In this document: positions 1-8,886 of the stretch, one piece after another
Layout of the letters: every line of letters starts with the position of its first letter
Position numbering within the stretch: position 1 is the first letter of the stretch
Assembly (NCBI GenBank): GCA_045648425.1
Contig: JAZRNV010000035.1
Location: 1 to 30,533 of the forward strand
Length of the DNA stretch: 30,533 bases
Origin: RGIG2206 sp045648425
GTDB lineage: Bacteria; Bacillota; Clostridia; Oscillospirales; Acutalibacteraceae
Direction of reading: 5' to 3'
Notes under the pieces: generated by a model
What the model was told of the DNA's origin: nothing
The model's database searches: none
What the model saw: the letters and a program-made list of their open reading frames with translations, nothing else
Program-made: the position numbers and the translations under genes

Positions 1-498
1 ATCATTGTAAAGACCTGTCATCATCTGCAGCCCTAAAGAAAAGCCGTGGTCTTTTATGAGCTTTGATGCTTTAACAACATCAGCTGCAGTGTGTCCCCTG
101 CGATTGCTTTTAAGAACTGAATCAACCATGCTTTGGGCGCCAAGTTCTATGGTGGTTACATTGTAATCCTTAAGAATTTTCAGCGTTTGACAATCTATTG
201 CGTCAGGACGTGTAGATATTCTTATGCCTTTTACAACACCGCGTTTAACATATTTGGAAGCAGTTGATAAAAGCATGGTCATATATTCATTATCAATTGC
301 TGTAAAACTTCCGCCAAAAAAAGCAATTTCAGTGTTGTTTTTATCATATTTGCATGATTTAATCGCAGTTTCAACCGCGATATCTACGTCATCTGCCGTC
401 GGCTGATTCAGATGTGATGTTATTGCAAACTGATTACAAAAACTACACATATTCGGGCAACCGTTATGAGGCACAAAAATTGAAATGTTAGCACTCAT
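1..498 (-). CDS. Radical SAM protein, Elp3/HemN-like (partial, C-terminus beyond window)
   Basis: The N-terminal 166 residues are visible; the gene runs off the left edge. It carries the radical SAM iron-sulfur signature CxxxCxxC (Cys14, Cys18, Cys21 in GCPNMCSFC), then FFGGSFT, ISTRPD and a GAQS-type strand, the order seen in the Elp3/coproporphyrinogen-oxidase-like branch. Such proteins bind a 4Fe-4S cluster and cleave S-adenosylmethionine to a 5'-deoxyadenosyl radical; the substrate of this subgroup is not clear from sequence. The ATG at 498 lies inside the last codons of rnc (11-base overlap) with no strong ribosome site of its own, so it is probably translated by coupling. A radical SAM gene directly after rnc is common in Clostridia, often followed by smc, which would lie outside the window. 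The family call is firm; the function is unknown. Confidence 0.85.
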   Translation of the reverse strand, partial: MSANISIFVPHNGCPNMCSFCNQFAITSHLNQPTADDVDIAVETAIKSCKYDKNNTEIAFFGGSFTAIDNEYMTMLLSTASKYVKRGVVKGIRISTRPDAIDCQTLKILKDYNVTTIELGAQSMVDSVLKSNRRGHTAADVVKASKLIKDHGFSLGLQMMTGLYND

Positions 499-1174
499 TT
501 AATTCGCCCAGTAAACGCAACGCTTCTTTAGCGGCAAGTTGCTCTGCTTTCTTTTTTGAACGTGCGGAGCCGGTGCCTATAACATTACTGTTAAGCATAA
601 TGTTTACCTCAAATCGTTTATCGTGATCGGGACCGCTTTCGCCAACCAATCTGTATTCAAGAATCTCTTCGGGGTTCTGCTGAATTATCTCTTGAAGCAT
701 AGTTTTATAATCTTCAAACACACCGCCGTGATGTGCAGAAAGCTCGCGGCCTACAAATCTCATCACAAAAGCAGATGCAGGTTCCATACCTCCGTCAAGA
801 TAAATGGCAGCAATCAAAGCTTCAAATGCATCTGCGAGAATTGAAGGACGTCTGTCACCGCCTGTTAATCTCTCGCCTTTGCCCAGCAAAAGATACTTGC
901 CTAAATTGATTTCTTTTGCAAATGAGCATAATGAGTTTTCACACACCAAGGAAGCTCTGATTTTTGTAAGTTCACCTTCAGGCAAATTTTTATAATCTCT
1001 GAAAATGCTGTCAGAAACTATTATTGATAAAACAGCATCGCCCAAAAACTCCAAACGCTCGTTTGAACCCTCTGAATCTTTTGTTTCGTTTGCATAGGAA
1101 GAATGGGTCATTGCTCGGTTGAGTAGCTGAATATCATTAAACTTATAACCGATAACCACCTGAAATTCATTCAT
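488..1174 (-). CDS. rnc: Ribonuclease III
   Basis: Double-strand-specific endoribonuclease that processes rRNA precursors and structured mRNAs. The 228-residue protein has the usual length and two domains. The catalytic domain (about 1-150) holds the signature NERLEFLGDAVLS near residues 39-51 and the second acidic cluster ADAFEALIAAIYLDGG. A C-terminal dsRNA-binding domain (about 155-225) ends with the KKKAEQLAAKEAL helix. The start ATG overlaps the plsX stop by 8 bases and follows a strong AAGGAGGTAA ribosome site inside the plsX tail. In many Firmicutes acpP sits between plsX and rnc; here it is absent, so the carrier protein must be encoded elsewhere. Confidence 0.97.
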   Translation of the reverse strand: MNEFQVVIGYKFNDIQLLNRAMTHSSYANETKDSEGSNERLEFLGDAVLSIIVSDSIFRDYKNLPEGELTKIRASLVCENSLCSFAKEINLGKYLLLGKGERLTGGDRRPSILADAFEALIAAIYLDGGMEPASAFVMRFVGRELSAHHGGVFEDYKTMLQEIIQQNPEEILEYRLVGESGPDHDKRFEVNIMLNSNVIGTGSARSKKKAEQLAAKEALRLLGELNEC

Positions 1175-2177
1175 CGGCAGTTACCTCCTTTTTAGTGGAA
1201 ATATCTACAGAAATTCTTTCAATAGCTTTGCTGTTTGCAAAGGTTGCAGCTTGTAAAACAGCGTTTTTAATTGCCGAACATTTTGAACTTCCGTGGGCTT
1301 TGATAATGGGCTTTGTTACACCCATTAAAGGAGCGCCGCCTTGCTCGTTATAATCGAGCTTGGTTTTGAATTCTTTGAGACCGGGTTTAAGTATTAAATA
1401 GCAAAGCTTTGTAAGTATATTCTTTGTAAAAGCTCGTTTAAGATTGGTCATAAGAGCTGCAACGACGCCTTCACAGGTTTTAAGTAAAATGTTTCCGCTG
1501 AATCCATCAGTTACCAAAACATCACAAACACCGTCAAGAACATCACGAGCTTCAACGTTTCCTATGAAATTAATATCGGCGTTTTTGAGCAGTTCATAGG
1601 TCTGAAGCTGAAGTTCGCCACCTTTAGTATCTTCAGTGCCGACATTCAGCAAGCCAACGCGAGGATTTTCGGTGCCCATTCCCTTCATATAGTGATAGCC
1701 CATAATGCCGAATTGCACAAGCATTTCGGGGCGGCATTCAACATTGGCGCCGCTGTCGATAAGCATTACACCTTTGCCGTCATCTGTTGGCAAAAGCGGA
1801 GCAAGTGCTGCTCGCTTTGCGCCCTTAATTCTTTTAACGATAAAAGTAGCACCGACCACAAGTGCACCTGTGCTTCCTGCTGAAACAAACGCGTCTCCTT
1901 CTCCTAAAGACAGCGCCTTAAGTCCTACCGCCATAGATGAATCCTTTTTTGTTTTGATTACTACGTCGGCGTGGTCTTCCATTTCTACAACTGTATCTGC
2001 ATTAAGAATTGAAATTCTATTCATGGATATGTTGTTTTCTTGGGCACATTTCAATATTTCGGATTCTTTTCCGCATAAAATTATCTCTATATCGCTACAC
2101 TTAATTGCTTCCGCGCATCCCTTCATTATTTCAAGAGGTGCGTGATCACCGCCAAATGCATCTACTATAATTTTCAT
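1167..2177 (-). CDS. plsX: Phosphate acyltransferase PlsX
   Basis: PlsX makes acyl-phosphate from acyl-ACP, the donor used by PlsY in the first step of phospholipid synthesis in Gram-positive bacteria; it is a peripheral membrane enzyme. The 336-residue product has the family N-terminus (KIIVDAFGGDHAP), the GDAFVSAGSTGALV segment near residue 95, MLIDSGANVECRPEML and TDGFSGNILLKTCEG, all PlsX hallmarks. It starts at an ATG three bases after the trmFO stop, with AAGGAGGC embedded in the trmFO tail, and overlaps rnc downstream. This is part of the long minus-strand housekeeping operon. Nothing is missing or unusual in the protein. Confidence 0.97.
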   Translation of the reverse strand: MKIIVDAFGGDHAPLEIMKGCAEAIKCSDIEIILCGKESEILKCAQENNISMNRISILNADTVVEMEDHADVVIKTKKDSSMAVGLKALSLGEGDAFVSAGSTGALVVGATFIVKRIKGAKRAALAPLLPTDDGKGVMLIDSGANVECRPEMLVQFGIMGYHYMKGMGTENPRVGLLNVGTEDTKGGELQLQTYELLKNADINFIGNVEARDVLDGVCDVLVTDGFSGNILLKTCEGVVAALMTNLKRAFTKNILTKLCYLILKPGLKEFKTKLDYNEQGGAPLMGVTKPIIKAHGSSKCSAIKNAVLQAATFANSKAIERISVDISTKKEVTADE

Positions 2178-2180
2178 AAT

Positions 2181-3488
2181 TTATGCCTCCTTAATATTCT
2201 TATCAAACCAATCCAAAGAACGGGCTGATAATTTTGAATAACGATCTTTTTTGTCTTTAATAACCTCGTCTAATTTAGGTAGTACACCGAAATTTGCTCC
2301 CATAGGTTGGAAGTTGGTCACAAACGGATCTGTAATATATTTTATAAGCGCACCCATCATAGTGAAATCAGGTAAATCAATCGGACCAAAGCCGTTAATG
2401 CGTCTAATGACATTTTCGGCTGTAATTATGCCGCACATTGCAGATTCCATATATCCTTCAACACCGCAAATCTGACCTGCAAAAAAGATGTTTGGATGGC
2501 TTTTTAAAGACAAATCAGTTGATAATACACGGGGCGAATCAATAAAGGTGTTTCTATGCATTACACCGTATCTGTAAAATTCAGCATTTTTCAAAGCTGG
2601 AATCATTGAAAAAACTCTTTTTTGCTCTGAAAATTTAAGATTAGTCTGAAAACCTACAAGATTATACATGGTGCCTGCAGCGTTTTCACGTCTGAGCTGT
2701 AGATTTGCCCAAGGTCTATGACCTGTGTTTGGGTCTACTAATCCGACCGGCTTCATAGGACCGAAACGAATCGTATCGTGACCTCTTTCTGCCATTATTT
2801 CAATAGGCATACATCCTTCGTAAACCTTTTTGTCTTTTTCAAAGCTTTTGAGTTCAATCCTTTCAGCACTGATTAGCTGTTCGTAGAATAAATCATACTG
2901 ATATTTGTTCATGGGGCAGTTGATATAGTCGTCGCCGCCTCTTTCATATCTTGATGCTAAAAAAGCACAGCTCATATCAATGCTGTCAGCTGAAACAATT
3001 GGAGCGGCGGCATCATAAAAATTCAGCATTCCGCCACATAAAGAAGAAATCTGCTCAGCAAGGGTACAGTCAGTTAGAGGGCCTGTTGCAATTATAGTGA
3101 TGATATCGCTTTTGGTGTCAACAGCTTCTACAATTTCATTGTGTATTTTAATATTGCTGAATGATTTGATTTTATCTGTAATAAATTGGCTGAAAATGTC
3201 TCTGTCTACGGCTAGCGCGCCGCCTGCAGCAACACCTGAAACATCAGCTGCCTCCATACAAACGGATGAGAATCTGCGCATTTCTTCTTTTAACAGTCCT
3301 GCTGAGGATTCAATTCGTGATGCCTTAAGTGAATTGGAGCAAACCAACTCAGCAAAGCTGTCGGAATGATGTGCCGGAGATTTTTTGCAGGGCTTCATCT
3401 CGTATAATTCAACATCAATTCCGTGCTTAGCAAGTCTGTATGCTGCTTCGCATCCTGCCAGGCCTGCGCCAATTACTCTAACAGTCAC
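2181..3488 (-). CDS. trmFO: tRNA (uracil-54 C5)-methyltransferase, folate/FAD-dependent
   Basis: TrmFO (formerly Gid) methylates U54 in the tRNA T-loop using methylenetetrahydrofolate and FAD. The 435-residue protein opens with the FAD-binding Rossmann motif GAGLAGCEAAYRLAKHG, followed by ELYEMKP and HHSDSFAELVCSNSLK, the family signature with its conserved cysteine. Later come RFGPMKPVGLVDP, YNLVGFQTNLK and FFAGQICGVEGYMESA. A GTG start is chosen: topA ends in a stop two bases upstream, GAGGAG in the topA tail is correctly placed, and the Rossmann motif begins only a few residues later. The topA-trmFO order is typical of Firmicutes and suggests one transcript. Confidence 0.97.
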   Translation of the reverse strand: MTVRVIGAGLAGCEAAYRLAKHGIDVELYEMKPCKKSPAHHSDSFAELVCSNSLKASRIESSAGLLKEEMRRFSSVCMEAADVSGVAAGGALAVDRDIFSQFITDKIKSFSNIKIHNEIVEAVDTKSDIITIIATGPLTDCTLAEQISSLCGGMLNFYDAAAPIVSADSIDMSCAFLASRYERGGDDYINCPMNKYQYDLFYEQLISAERIELKSFEKDKKVYEGCMPIEIMAERGHDTIRFGPMKPVGLVDPNTGHRPWANLQLRRENAAGTMYNLVGFQTNLKFSEQKRVFSMIPALKNAEFYRYGVMHRNTFIDSPRVLSTDLSLKSHPNIFFAGQICGVEGYMESAMCGIITAENVIRRINGFGPIDLPDFTMMGALIKYITDPFVTNFQPMGANFGVLPKLDEVIKDKKDRYSKLSARSLDWFDKNIKEA

Positions 3489-3490
3489 TG

Positions 3491-5590
3491 TTACTCCTCA
3501 GCTTTCTTACGTGATTTTCTTTCTGCTTTCTTTTCGAATCCGCAGTTGTCAGCAAGGCATTTTAAAATACCGCCTCTGGCTTTAAACAAAGTTTTTCCGC
3601 AAGTAGGACACGACTCTGAAGTCGGTTCGTCCCAGGTCATAAATTTGCAACTTATATTATCACATCCAAAATACTTGTATCCTTTTGCGGATTTTTTCTG
3701 AAGTATTTTAGAGTTGCATTTTGGACAAAGGCCTTTGGTTTCAACGGTAATTGGTTTAGTGTGTTTGCACTCGGGATAACCGGGACATGCAAGGAACTTG
3801 CCGAATCTACCGTTTTTAATTACCATTTTTCTTCCGCACAAATCGCAGATAACATCGGTTTCTTCTTCGGGTACTTTGATTTTAATACCGTTCATTGCAT
3901 CTTCAGCAGAAGCCAATGTTTTACTGAAACCGCCGTAAAATTTTGAAATCATATCAACCCATTTGATTTTTCCGTCTTCAATGCTGTCAAGATCTTTTTC
4001 CATATCAGCTGTAAATCGGATGTCAACAATCTCTTTAAAGTGTTGCTCCATCTGCTCTGTTACAATTTCGCCCAGAGGTGTGGGAATCAAGCTCTTTTTA
4101 TCCATTTTAACATATTCGTGAGCTAAAATTGTACTGATAATTGTTGCGAAAGTGCTGGGTCTGCCTATATTTTTCTCTTCAAGCAGTTTAATTAAACTTG
4201 CTTCAGTGTATCTCGCAGGAGGTTGAGTAAAATGTTGATTCGGTTTTACATCAACCAAGCTTAAAACGTCACCTTCTTTTAAGGGCGGCAAGGTTTTTTG
4301 AGCTTCTTCTTCAGTATCGGTTGACTCTTCGTAAACAGCGGTGAAACCGTCAAATTTTACAGAGTATCCTGACGCTTTAAAGATATATTTTCCGCAAGCA
4401 ATATCAACATTAACAGTGTTGTGTACACATGGAGCCATCAATCCTGCAATAAAGCGAGACCAAATCAATTCATAAAGCTTGTATTGCTCACTTGTAAGGT
4501 CGGCTTTTACACGCTCCGGAGTGAGCTCAGGCATAGTAGGCCTAATAGCTTCGTGAGCGTCTTGCGCACCTGCTTTTGATTTATAATAAACAGGTTTTGA
4601 TGGTAAATATTCTTTACCAAATCTGCTGATAATGTAATTTTCACCGGCACGTCGGGCTTCTTCTGATATACGAAGTGAATCGGTACGCATATAGGTGATT
4701 AGACCTGTTGCGCCCAGACCGGATACCTCTACACCTTCATAAAGCGCCTGAGCTATGCGCATTGTTCTTTTGGAAGTAAAGCCAAGCTTTCTGGATGCTT
4801 CTTGCTGTAAGGTGGAGGTTATAAAAGGAGGCGCAGGGCGCTTGTTTCGGATGCCTTTTTTTACTGTGTTTACAATAAAATCCGAGTTGGAGACTTCATG
4901 AAGTATTGAGGTTGCTTCATCACTGTTAGTGATGTCCATTTTGCCGCCGTCAGTACCATAAAATTTTGCAGAGAACTTAAGAGATTTCATACCCATAGGC
5001 GCTAATATAGCATCAATGGTCCAATACTCTTCAGGAATGAATCCTCTTATTTCTTTTTCTCTGTCAACAATGATTTTAACTGCAACTGACTGAACTCGTC
5101 CTGCTGAAAGCCCGTGTCTTATCTTTTTCCAGAGAAAGGGACTGATTTTATAGCCAACCAAACGGTCAAGGACACGTCTTGCTTGCTGTGCGTCTACCAG
5201 CTCCATATTGATTGAACGTGGATTTTTTATTTCCTGTGTTACAGTTGTTTTGGTGATTTCATTAAATGTGACACGGTTGCAATCCTCAATGTTAAGACCG
5301 AGAATATTGGCAAGATGCCAGGAAATCGCTTCGCCTTCACGGTCAGGGTCGGTTGCAAGCAATACGCCGTCACACTGTGCGGCACAGTCTTTTAGCTTTT
5401 TTATAAGCTCGGACTTGCCTTTTATATTGATATATTGGGGTTTAAATTCATGCTCGATATCAATGCCGATTTTTGATTGAGGCAAATCTCGTATATGACC
5501 CATTGAAGCCATAACTTCATATGAAGATCCCAAATATTTTTGAATCGTTTTTGCTTTTGATGGAGATTCAACAATTACAAGTTTGGACAT
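3491..5590 (-). CDS. topA: DNA topoisomerase I
   Basis: Type IA topoisomerase that relaxes negative supercoils. The 699-residue protein opens with the TOPRIM domain (KLVIVESPSKAKTIQKYLG, with DPDREGEAISWH near residue 110). The active-site tyrosine is in GLITYMRTDSLRIS around residue 300, and PPARYTEASLIKLLEE and IGRPSTFATIISTI follow. The C-terminus carries three Cys4-type zinc-finger repeats: CDLC...CPGYPEC, CPKC...CDNISC and CPTC...CLADNC. I place the start at the ATG at 5590 rather than at a TTG four codons upstream, because GGAGG in the last dprA codons sits five bases before this ATG and the protein then begins MSKLVIVESPSKA as in the family. One base separates it from the dprA stop. 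Confidence 0.97.
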   Translation of the reverse strand: MSKLVIVESPSKAKTIQKYLGSSYEVMASMGHIRDLPQSKIGIDIEHEFKPQYINIKGKSELIKKLKDCAAQCDGVLLATDPDREGEAISWHLANILGLNIEDCNRVTFNEITKTTVTQEIKNPRSINMELVDAQQARRVLDRLVGYKISPFLWKKIRHGLSAGRVQSVAVKIIVDREKEIRGFIPEEYWTIDAILAPMGMKSLKFSAKFYGTDGGKMDITNSDEATSILHEVSNSDFIVNTVKKGIRNKRPAPPFITSTLQQEASRKLGFTSKRTMRIAQALYEGVEVSGLGATGLITYMRTDSLRISEEARRAGENYIISRFGKEYLPSKPVYYKSKAGAQDAHEAIRPTMPELTPERVKADLTSEQYKLYELIWSRFIAGLMAPCVHNTVNVDIACGKYIFKASGYSVKFDGFTAVYEESTDTEEEAQKTLPPLKEGDVLSLVDVKPNQHFTQPPARYTEASLIKLLEEKNIGRPSTFATIISTILAHEYVKMDKKSLIPTPLGEIVTEQMEQHFKEIVDIRFTADMEKDLDSIEDGKIKWVDMISKFYGGFSKTLASAEDAMNGIKIKVPEEETDVICDLCGRKMVIKNGRFGKFLACPGYPECKHTKPITVETKGLCPKCNSKILQKKSAKGYKYFGCDNISCKFMTWDEPTSESCPTCGKTLFKARGGILKCLADNCGFEKKAERKSRKKAEE

Positions 5591-5591
5591 A

Positions 5592-6857
5592 TTATCCTCC
5601 AATGTTTAAAATATATCTTCCGCCCGGTTGAGCCGACACTATTCCCATAATTTCAAGTTCTGTTAGTGCAGAAATAGCGTCCGATGGGGACAGGTCTGAT
5701 TTTTCTGTAACAATGTCAAAATACTGACTGTCTGATTCTTTAAATAAAGCTATTAACATTTTAGCATTATCCGATAAATTATCTAAATCAACATTAACCT
5801 GTGCTTTTTTAATTTGCTTAAGTTTGATTCTTTTCTTCTTTTCGCGCTTAGGTCTTTTATCCTCTTTAGGTTTGATGGTCTTTTCATTTGACACAACATC
5901 GTTAATATCATCTGCAACGGGAGAATCAATGCATGATATTATCTCTTTACAACCTGACAAGTTTAATTTATGCGGATAATAGTTGTTATACTCACAGAGC
6001 ACATCATAGGGTGTTGTTATTGCAATAGCACCGTCACGTATAAGACGGTTTGATCCTGCATAAAGAGGGTTGGAAATTTCACCCGGTATAACGAAAATAT
6101 CTCTTCCTTGCTCTAAAGCATGGTCAACGGTTATAAGTGACCCGCTGCTGTAAGTAGCTTCAACAACAATAGTGCCCAAGCTTAAACCTGATATAATTCT
6201 GTTTCTTATCGGAAAAGTATATTTACTCGCAGGTGCATCAGGTGGATACTCACTGATTAAAGCGCCGTTTTCAGATATTTCTTTTCTTAATTCGGCATTA
6301 ACTGCCAGATAAGGATAGTTAAGGCCACATCCTAAAACCGCATAGGTTTTACCGTTAGCCCTTAATGCACCGATGTGTGCGGATGAATCTATTCCTACTG
6401 CTCCGCCACTAATGATAACAGCTCCGGCTATGGTAAGACGGTATGCCAACTCTCTTGCAATGCTTTTTCCTTGGTCACTGCACTTTCGTGTCCCAACCAT
6501 TGCGACGCAAACTGTGCTGTTAAAATCAGGCATCTCGCCCAAAACATATAGTACTGCAGGCGGATCGGGAATTTGAGCCAGCAGCTTTGGATAATTCTTA
6601 TCATTGGGAGTAATGATTTGATAACCAAGCTTATTGCATTGTGACATAATCTTTCTACAGTCTTCAAGAGATGTGTTGTTAAAGCGATTAAGCTCAGCTT
6701 TTGATAACAAACCAAGCTCTTTTAAATCTTCATAACGACACTCGGAAAATGCTTTTGCACTGCCAAAATGATTGATAATCGGTAGTAGCTTTCTGCTGCC
6801 AACACCGATAACAGACTGTAAAAATATCCAGTAAACAGTGTTTTTGTTATAGGTCAT
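5592..6857 (-). CDS. dprA: DNA-processing protein DprA (Smf)
   Basis: DprA binds incoming single-stranded DNA and loads RecA during natural transformation; it is also widespread in species not known to be competent. The 421-residue product has an N-terminal helix-hairpin-helix-like segment (VIGVGSRKLLPIINHFG), the central Rossmann domain with VGTRKCSDQGKSIARELAYR, SGGAVGIDSSAHIGAL, FPIRNRIISGLS, VVEATYSSGSLITVDHALEQ and FVIPGEI, and a C-terminal winged-helix domain after a lysine-rich linker. The ATG at 6857 is preferred over a GTG five codons upstream: it forms an ATGA overlap with the preceding methyltransferase stop and has GGGAG eight bases upstream. dprA followed by topA is a conserved Firmicutes pair. 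Confidence 0.95.
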   Translation of the reverse strand: MTYNKNTVYWIFLQSVIGVGSRKLLPIINHFGSAKAFSECRYEDLKELGLLSKAELNRFNNTSLEDCRKIMSQCNKLGYQIITPNDKNYPKLLAQIPDPPAVLYVLGEMPDFNSTVCVAMVGTRKCSDQGKSIARELAYRLTIAGAVIISGGAVGIDSSAHIGALRANGKTYAVLGCGLNYPYLAVNAELRKEISENGALISEYPPDAPASKYTFPIRNRIISGLSLGTIVVEATYSSGSLITVDHALEQGRDIFVIPGEISNPLYAGSNRLIRDGAIAITTPYDVLCEYNNYYPHKLNLSGCKEIISCIDSPVADDINDVVSNEKTIKPKEDKRPKREKKKRIKLKQIKKAQVNVDLDNLSDNAKMLIALFKESDSQYFDIVTEKSDLSPSDAISALTELEIMGIVSAQPGGRYILNIGG

Positions 6858-7645
6858 TTGCAAAGCTCCCACATAATTATTGAAGCCGCTACTGCCGCGT
6901 TGAAAGATTCGGCACGTCCTTTTATGGGAATGGTAACAGCGTCATTACACATTGATAATAATTCTGAGCTTATCCCGTTTGCTTCATTGCCTATGATAAC
7001 TATGTCACCATCATTAAATTTAAAGGTGGTTATGTCTTTTGCAGATGGGCTTACAACAGCAGCAACCGACCGCATGGACAGTGCTTTTGTTTTTTCGATA
7101 AAACACTCAGGCGACAAGAATTGAAATATGTTTAAACGAAGCAAAGCTCCCATAGAAGCTCGTAATGACTTCGGGTTGTAAACATCACAACAATGGCCTA
7201 TGAGTATCATTCCTTCAATTCCCAATGCTTCTGCAGTTCTAGCTATGGCACCAAGATTTGAAGGATCGGAAATGTTTTCACAAGCGATGTATCTTTCGGT
7301 ATGATTTAATGACCTATTTTGATTAACAGAAGATTTATTAACCACACATAAAATGCCTTGAGAATTTTCTGTATCACTGATTTTTGCCATTACATCTTCG
7401 GTTACACAGTATGATGCCGTCGAGCAATCAACAAGATTGTTGACGTCTTCAGTAAATTTATCGAGAGCTTTTTGAGTAAAATAAAGTTCATCAATTGTGA
7501 TGCCGAACTGCATAGCATCTCGGCACAGACGTAATCCCTCAAGAACAAAAAGATTGTTTTCTCGGCGCGCAGATGCAGAGCGTGTCAGTAAATTGACACG
7601 CTTGATTTTATCATTTGATTTGCTTGAAATGTGCTCAAATGTCAT
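6854..7645 (-). CDS. TrmH/SpoU-family RNA 2'-O-methyltransferase
   Basis: Predicted SAM-dependent ribose methyltransferase acting on rRNA or tRNA. An N-terminal substrate-binding domain (ISSKSNDKIKRVNLL, then LFVLEGLRLCRDA) precedes the SPOUT knot domain, whose three motifs are present: CENISDPSNLGAIARTAEALG, VIIGNEANGIS and IPIKGRAESFNAAVAASIIMWE. The exact target nucleotide cannot be read from sequence; an RlmB-like enzyme is possible. A start at 7645 is preferred over the ATG at 7669 because GGCGGTGA lies just upstream and the protein then begins directly with the conserved segment. It lies just after the rplT terminator, a gene order common in Clostridia, so expression may depend on read-through. 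dprA overlaps its stop by four bases. Confidence 0.92.
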   Translation of the reverse strand: MTFEHISSKSNDKIKRVNLLTRSASARRENNLFVLEGLRLCRDAMQFGITIDELYFTQKALDKFTEDVNNLVDCSTASYCVTEDVMAKISDTENSQGILCVVNKSSVNQNRSLNHTERYIACENISDPSNLGAIARTAEALGIEGMILIGHCCDVYNPKSLRASMGALLRLNIFQFLSPECFIEKTKALSMRSVAAVVSPSAKDITTFKFNDGDIVIIGNEANGISSELLSMCNDAVTIPIKGRAESFNAAVAASIIMWELCK

Positions 7646-7678
7646 AAAAATCACCGCCGAATTGGTCATTAGATTAGC

Positions 7679-7706
7679 AAAAACACGCCCGTATACACGG
7701 GCGTGT
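7679..7706 (-). terminator. Intrinsic terminator after rplT
   Basis: A perfect 10-bp GC-rich stem (7683-7692 with 7697-7706, loop of four bases) starts four bases past the rplT stop and is followed on the minus strand by a short T run. It should end most infC-rpmI-rplT transcripts, with partial read-through into the methyltransferase gene. Confidence 0.88.
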
Positions 7707-7710
7707 AAGA

Positions 7711-8070
7711 TTATTTACCTAAAGCTTTTTTTGCAGTTTCTACCAAAGCGGTGAAACCTGCTGCATCAGAAATAGCAATCTCTGAAAGCATCTTTCTGTT
7801 CATTTCAACACCGGCTTTTGACAAACCGTTCATAAAGGTTGAGTAGTTGATTCCGTTAAGTTTGCAAGCGGCAGAAATGCGGGTGATCCACAAACGACGG
7901 AAATCACGCTTTTTCTGCTTACGGCCGATATAGGCATACTGACCGCTCTTCATAACTGCTTCTTTAGCAGTGCGGAAAAGCTTAGACTTTGCACCAAAGT
8001 AGCCCTTGGCAAGCTTTAATACCTTTTTTCTTCTCTTGCGCGTCATCATTGCGCCTTTAACATGAGCCAT
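7711..8070 (-). CDS. rplT: 50S ribosomal protein L20
   Basis: L20 binds 23S rRNA early in large-subunit assembly and, in Bacillus subtilis and Escherichia coli, represses its own operon by binding the leader mRNA. The 119 residues are full length: a basic N-terminal tail (TRKRRKKVLKLAKGYFGAKS), YAYIGRKQKKRDFRRLWITR, and the globular part with INYSTFMNGLSKAGVEMNRK. AGGTAAATAAA precedes the ATG. It is the last gene of the infC-rpmI-rplT operon and is closed by the terminator immediately downstream. Confidence 0.99.
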   Translation of the reverse strand: MAHVKGAMMTRKRRKKVLKLAKGYFGAKSKLFRTAKEAVMKSGQYAYIGRKQKKRDFRRLWITRISAACKLNGINYSTFMNGLSKAGVEMNRKMLSEIAISDAAGFTALVETAKKALGK

Positions 8071-8119
8071 TTTATTTACCTCCGAATAATTGAGTTATGG
8101 TCGGTTTAACCGAGTTGTT

Positions 8120-8317
8120 TTACTTGTAAGGAATAAGGCGCTTGACCTGTGCTACATTGGTTACATCGGCCATAGCGGCTTTGCGCAGATTTCTCTTACG
8201 CTTGGTTGTCTTCTTGTTAAGAATGTGTGACTTGTATGCGTGTGCACGCTTTACCTTGCCGGTTTTGGTAAGATTAAAACGCTTTTTTGCTCCGCTGTGA
8301 GTTTTGATCTTAGGCAT
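8120..8317 (-). CDS. rpmI: 50S ribosomal protein L35
   Basis: A small basic large-subunit protein of 65 residues, the usual length, with the family opening PKIKTHSGAKKRF, the central AHAYKSHILNKKTTKRKRNLRK and the final VKRLIPYK. A good AAGGAGGAAAATAT ribosome site precedes the ATG. It sits between infC (30 bases upstream) and rplT (49 bases downstream), the standard order. The gap to rplT includes a short self-complementary stretch around CGGTTAAACCG of unknown significance. Confidence 0.99.
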   Translation of the reverse strand: MPKIKTHSGAKKRFNLTKTGKVKRAHAYKSHILNKKTTKRKRNLRKAAMADVTNVAQVKRLIPYK

Positions 8318-8347
8318 TATATTTTCCTCCTTAGAATTATAAACGAA

Positions 8348-8869
8348 TTATTTGGTAGACTTGGCAGCAAGAAACATAAGCATATTTCTTCCTTCAAGTT
8401 TAGCCGGTTTTTCAACGGTTGCAAACTCTTCACAGTAAGCGGCAAAACGTTGCATAATATCAAGGCCCAATTCGGGATGACCCATCTCACGGCCTCTGAA
8501 TCGGATTGACACCTTTACGCGATTGCCGTCTTTAAGAAATTTAATTGCGTGGCCGCCTTTGGTTTCAAAATCATGAGTGTCAATGTTAAGAGAAAGACGA
8601 ATCTCTTTAATCTCAACGACTTTTTGATTCTTTTTCGCTTCTTTTTCACGTTTGTTTTGCTCGTAAACATACTTAGAATAATCCATGACTTTGCACACAG
8701 GCGGAACTGCCTGCGGAGCAATCATAACAAGGTCAAGATCTTCGCTGTACGCTAATTTAAGAGCGTCATCGGATGAAACGATGCCAAGCTGCGAACCGTC
8801 TTTGCCTATTAATCTGACCTCTGATGCAGAAATCTCATCGTTGATAGGCATTTTCTTACTACTGCTAAT
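8348..8869 (-). CDS. infC: Translation initiation factor IF-3 with apparent AUU start codon
   Basis: IF-3 binds the 30S subunit and rejects non-canonical initiation codons. Both domains are present: the N-terminal domain (INDEISASEVRLIG through PPVCKVMDYSKYVYEQNK) and the C-terminal domain (VVEIKEIRLSLNIDTHDF, VKVSIRFRGREMGHPELG). I start it at ATT at 8869, not at the ATG at 8851. GGAGGTG lies seven bases upstream of the ATT, whereas the ATG has no ribosome site at usable distance, and the six extra residues (fMet-SSSKK) restore the usual IF-3 N-terminal length. AUU is the known infC start in E. coli and Geobacillus, where it gives IF-3 negative feedback on its own translation. Product: 173 residues. 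Confidence 0.93.
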   Translation of the reverse strand: MSSSKKMPINDEISASEVRLIGKDGSQLGIVSSDDALKLAYSEDLDLVMIAPQAVPPVCKVMDYSKYVYEQNKREKEAKKNQKVVEIKEIRLSLNIDTHDFETKGGHAIKFLKDGNRVKVSIRFRGREMGHPELGLDIMQRFAAYCEEFATVEKPAKLEGRNMLMFLAAKSTK

Positions 8870-8886
8870 GTGGAAGCACCTCCGTT

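Noticed and set aside
1705..2145. 146-codon plus-strand ORF opposite plsX
   Set aside because: It is antisense to a well-conserved gene, shows no family features and has no ribosome site; it is a coding shadow, as are the other short opposite-strand ORFs.
5591..5602. Start of topA at the upstream TTG
   Set aside because: The ATG at 5590 has GGAGG at five bases and the expected MSKLVIVESPSKA start; the TTG lies within that ribosome site region.
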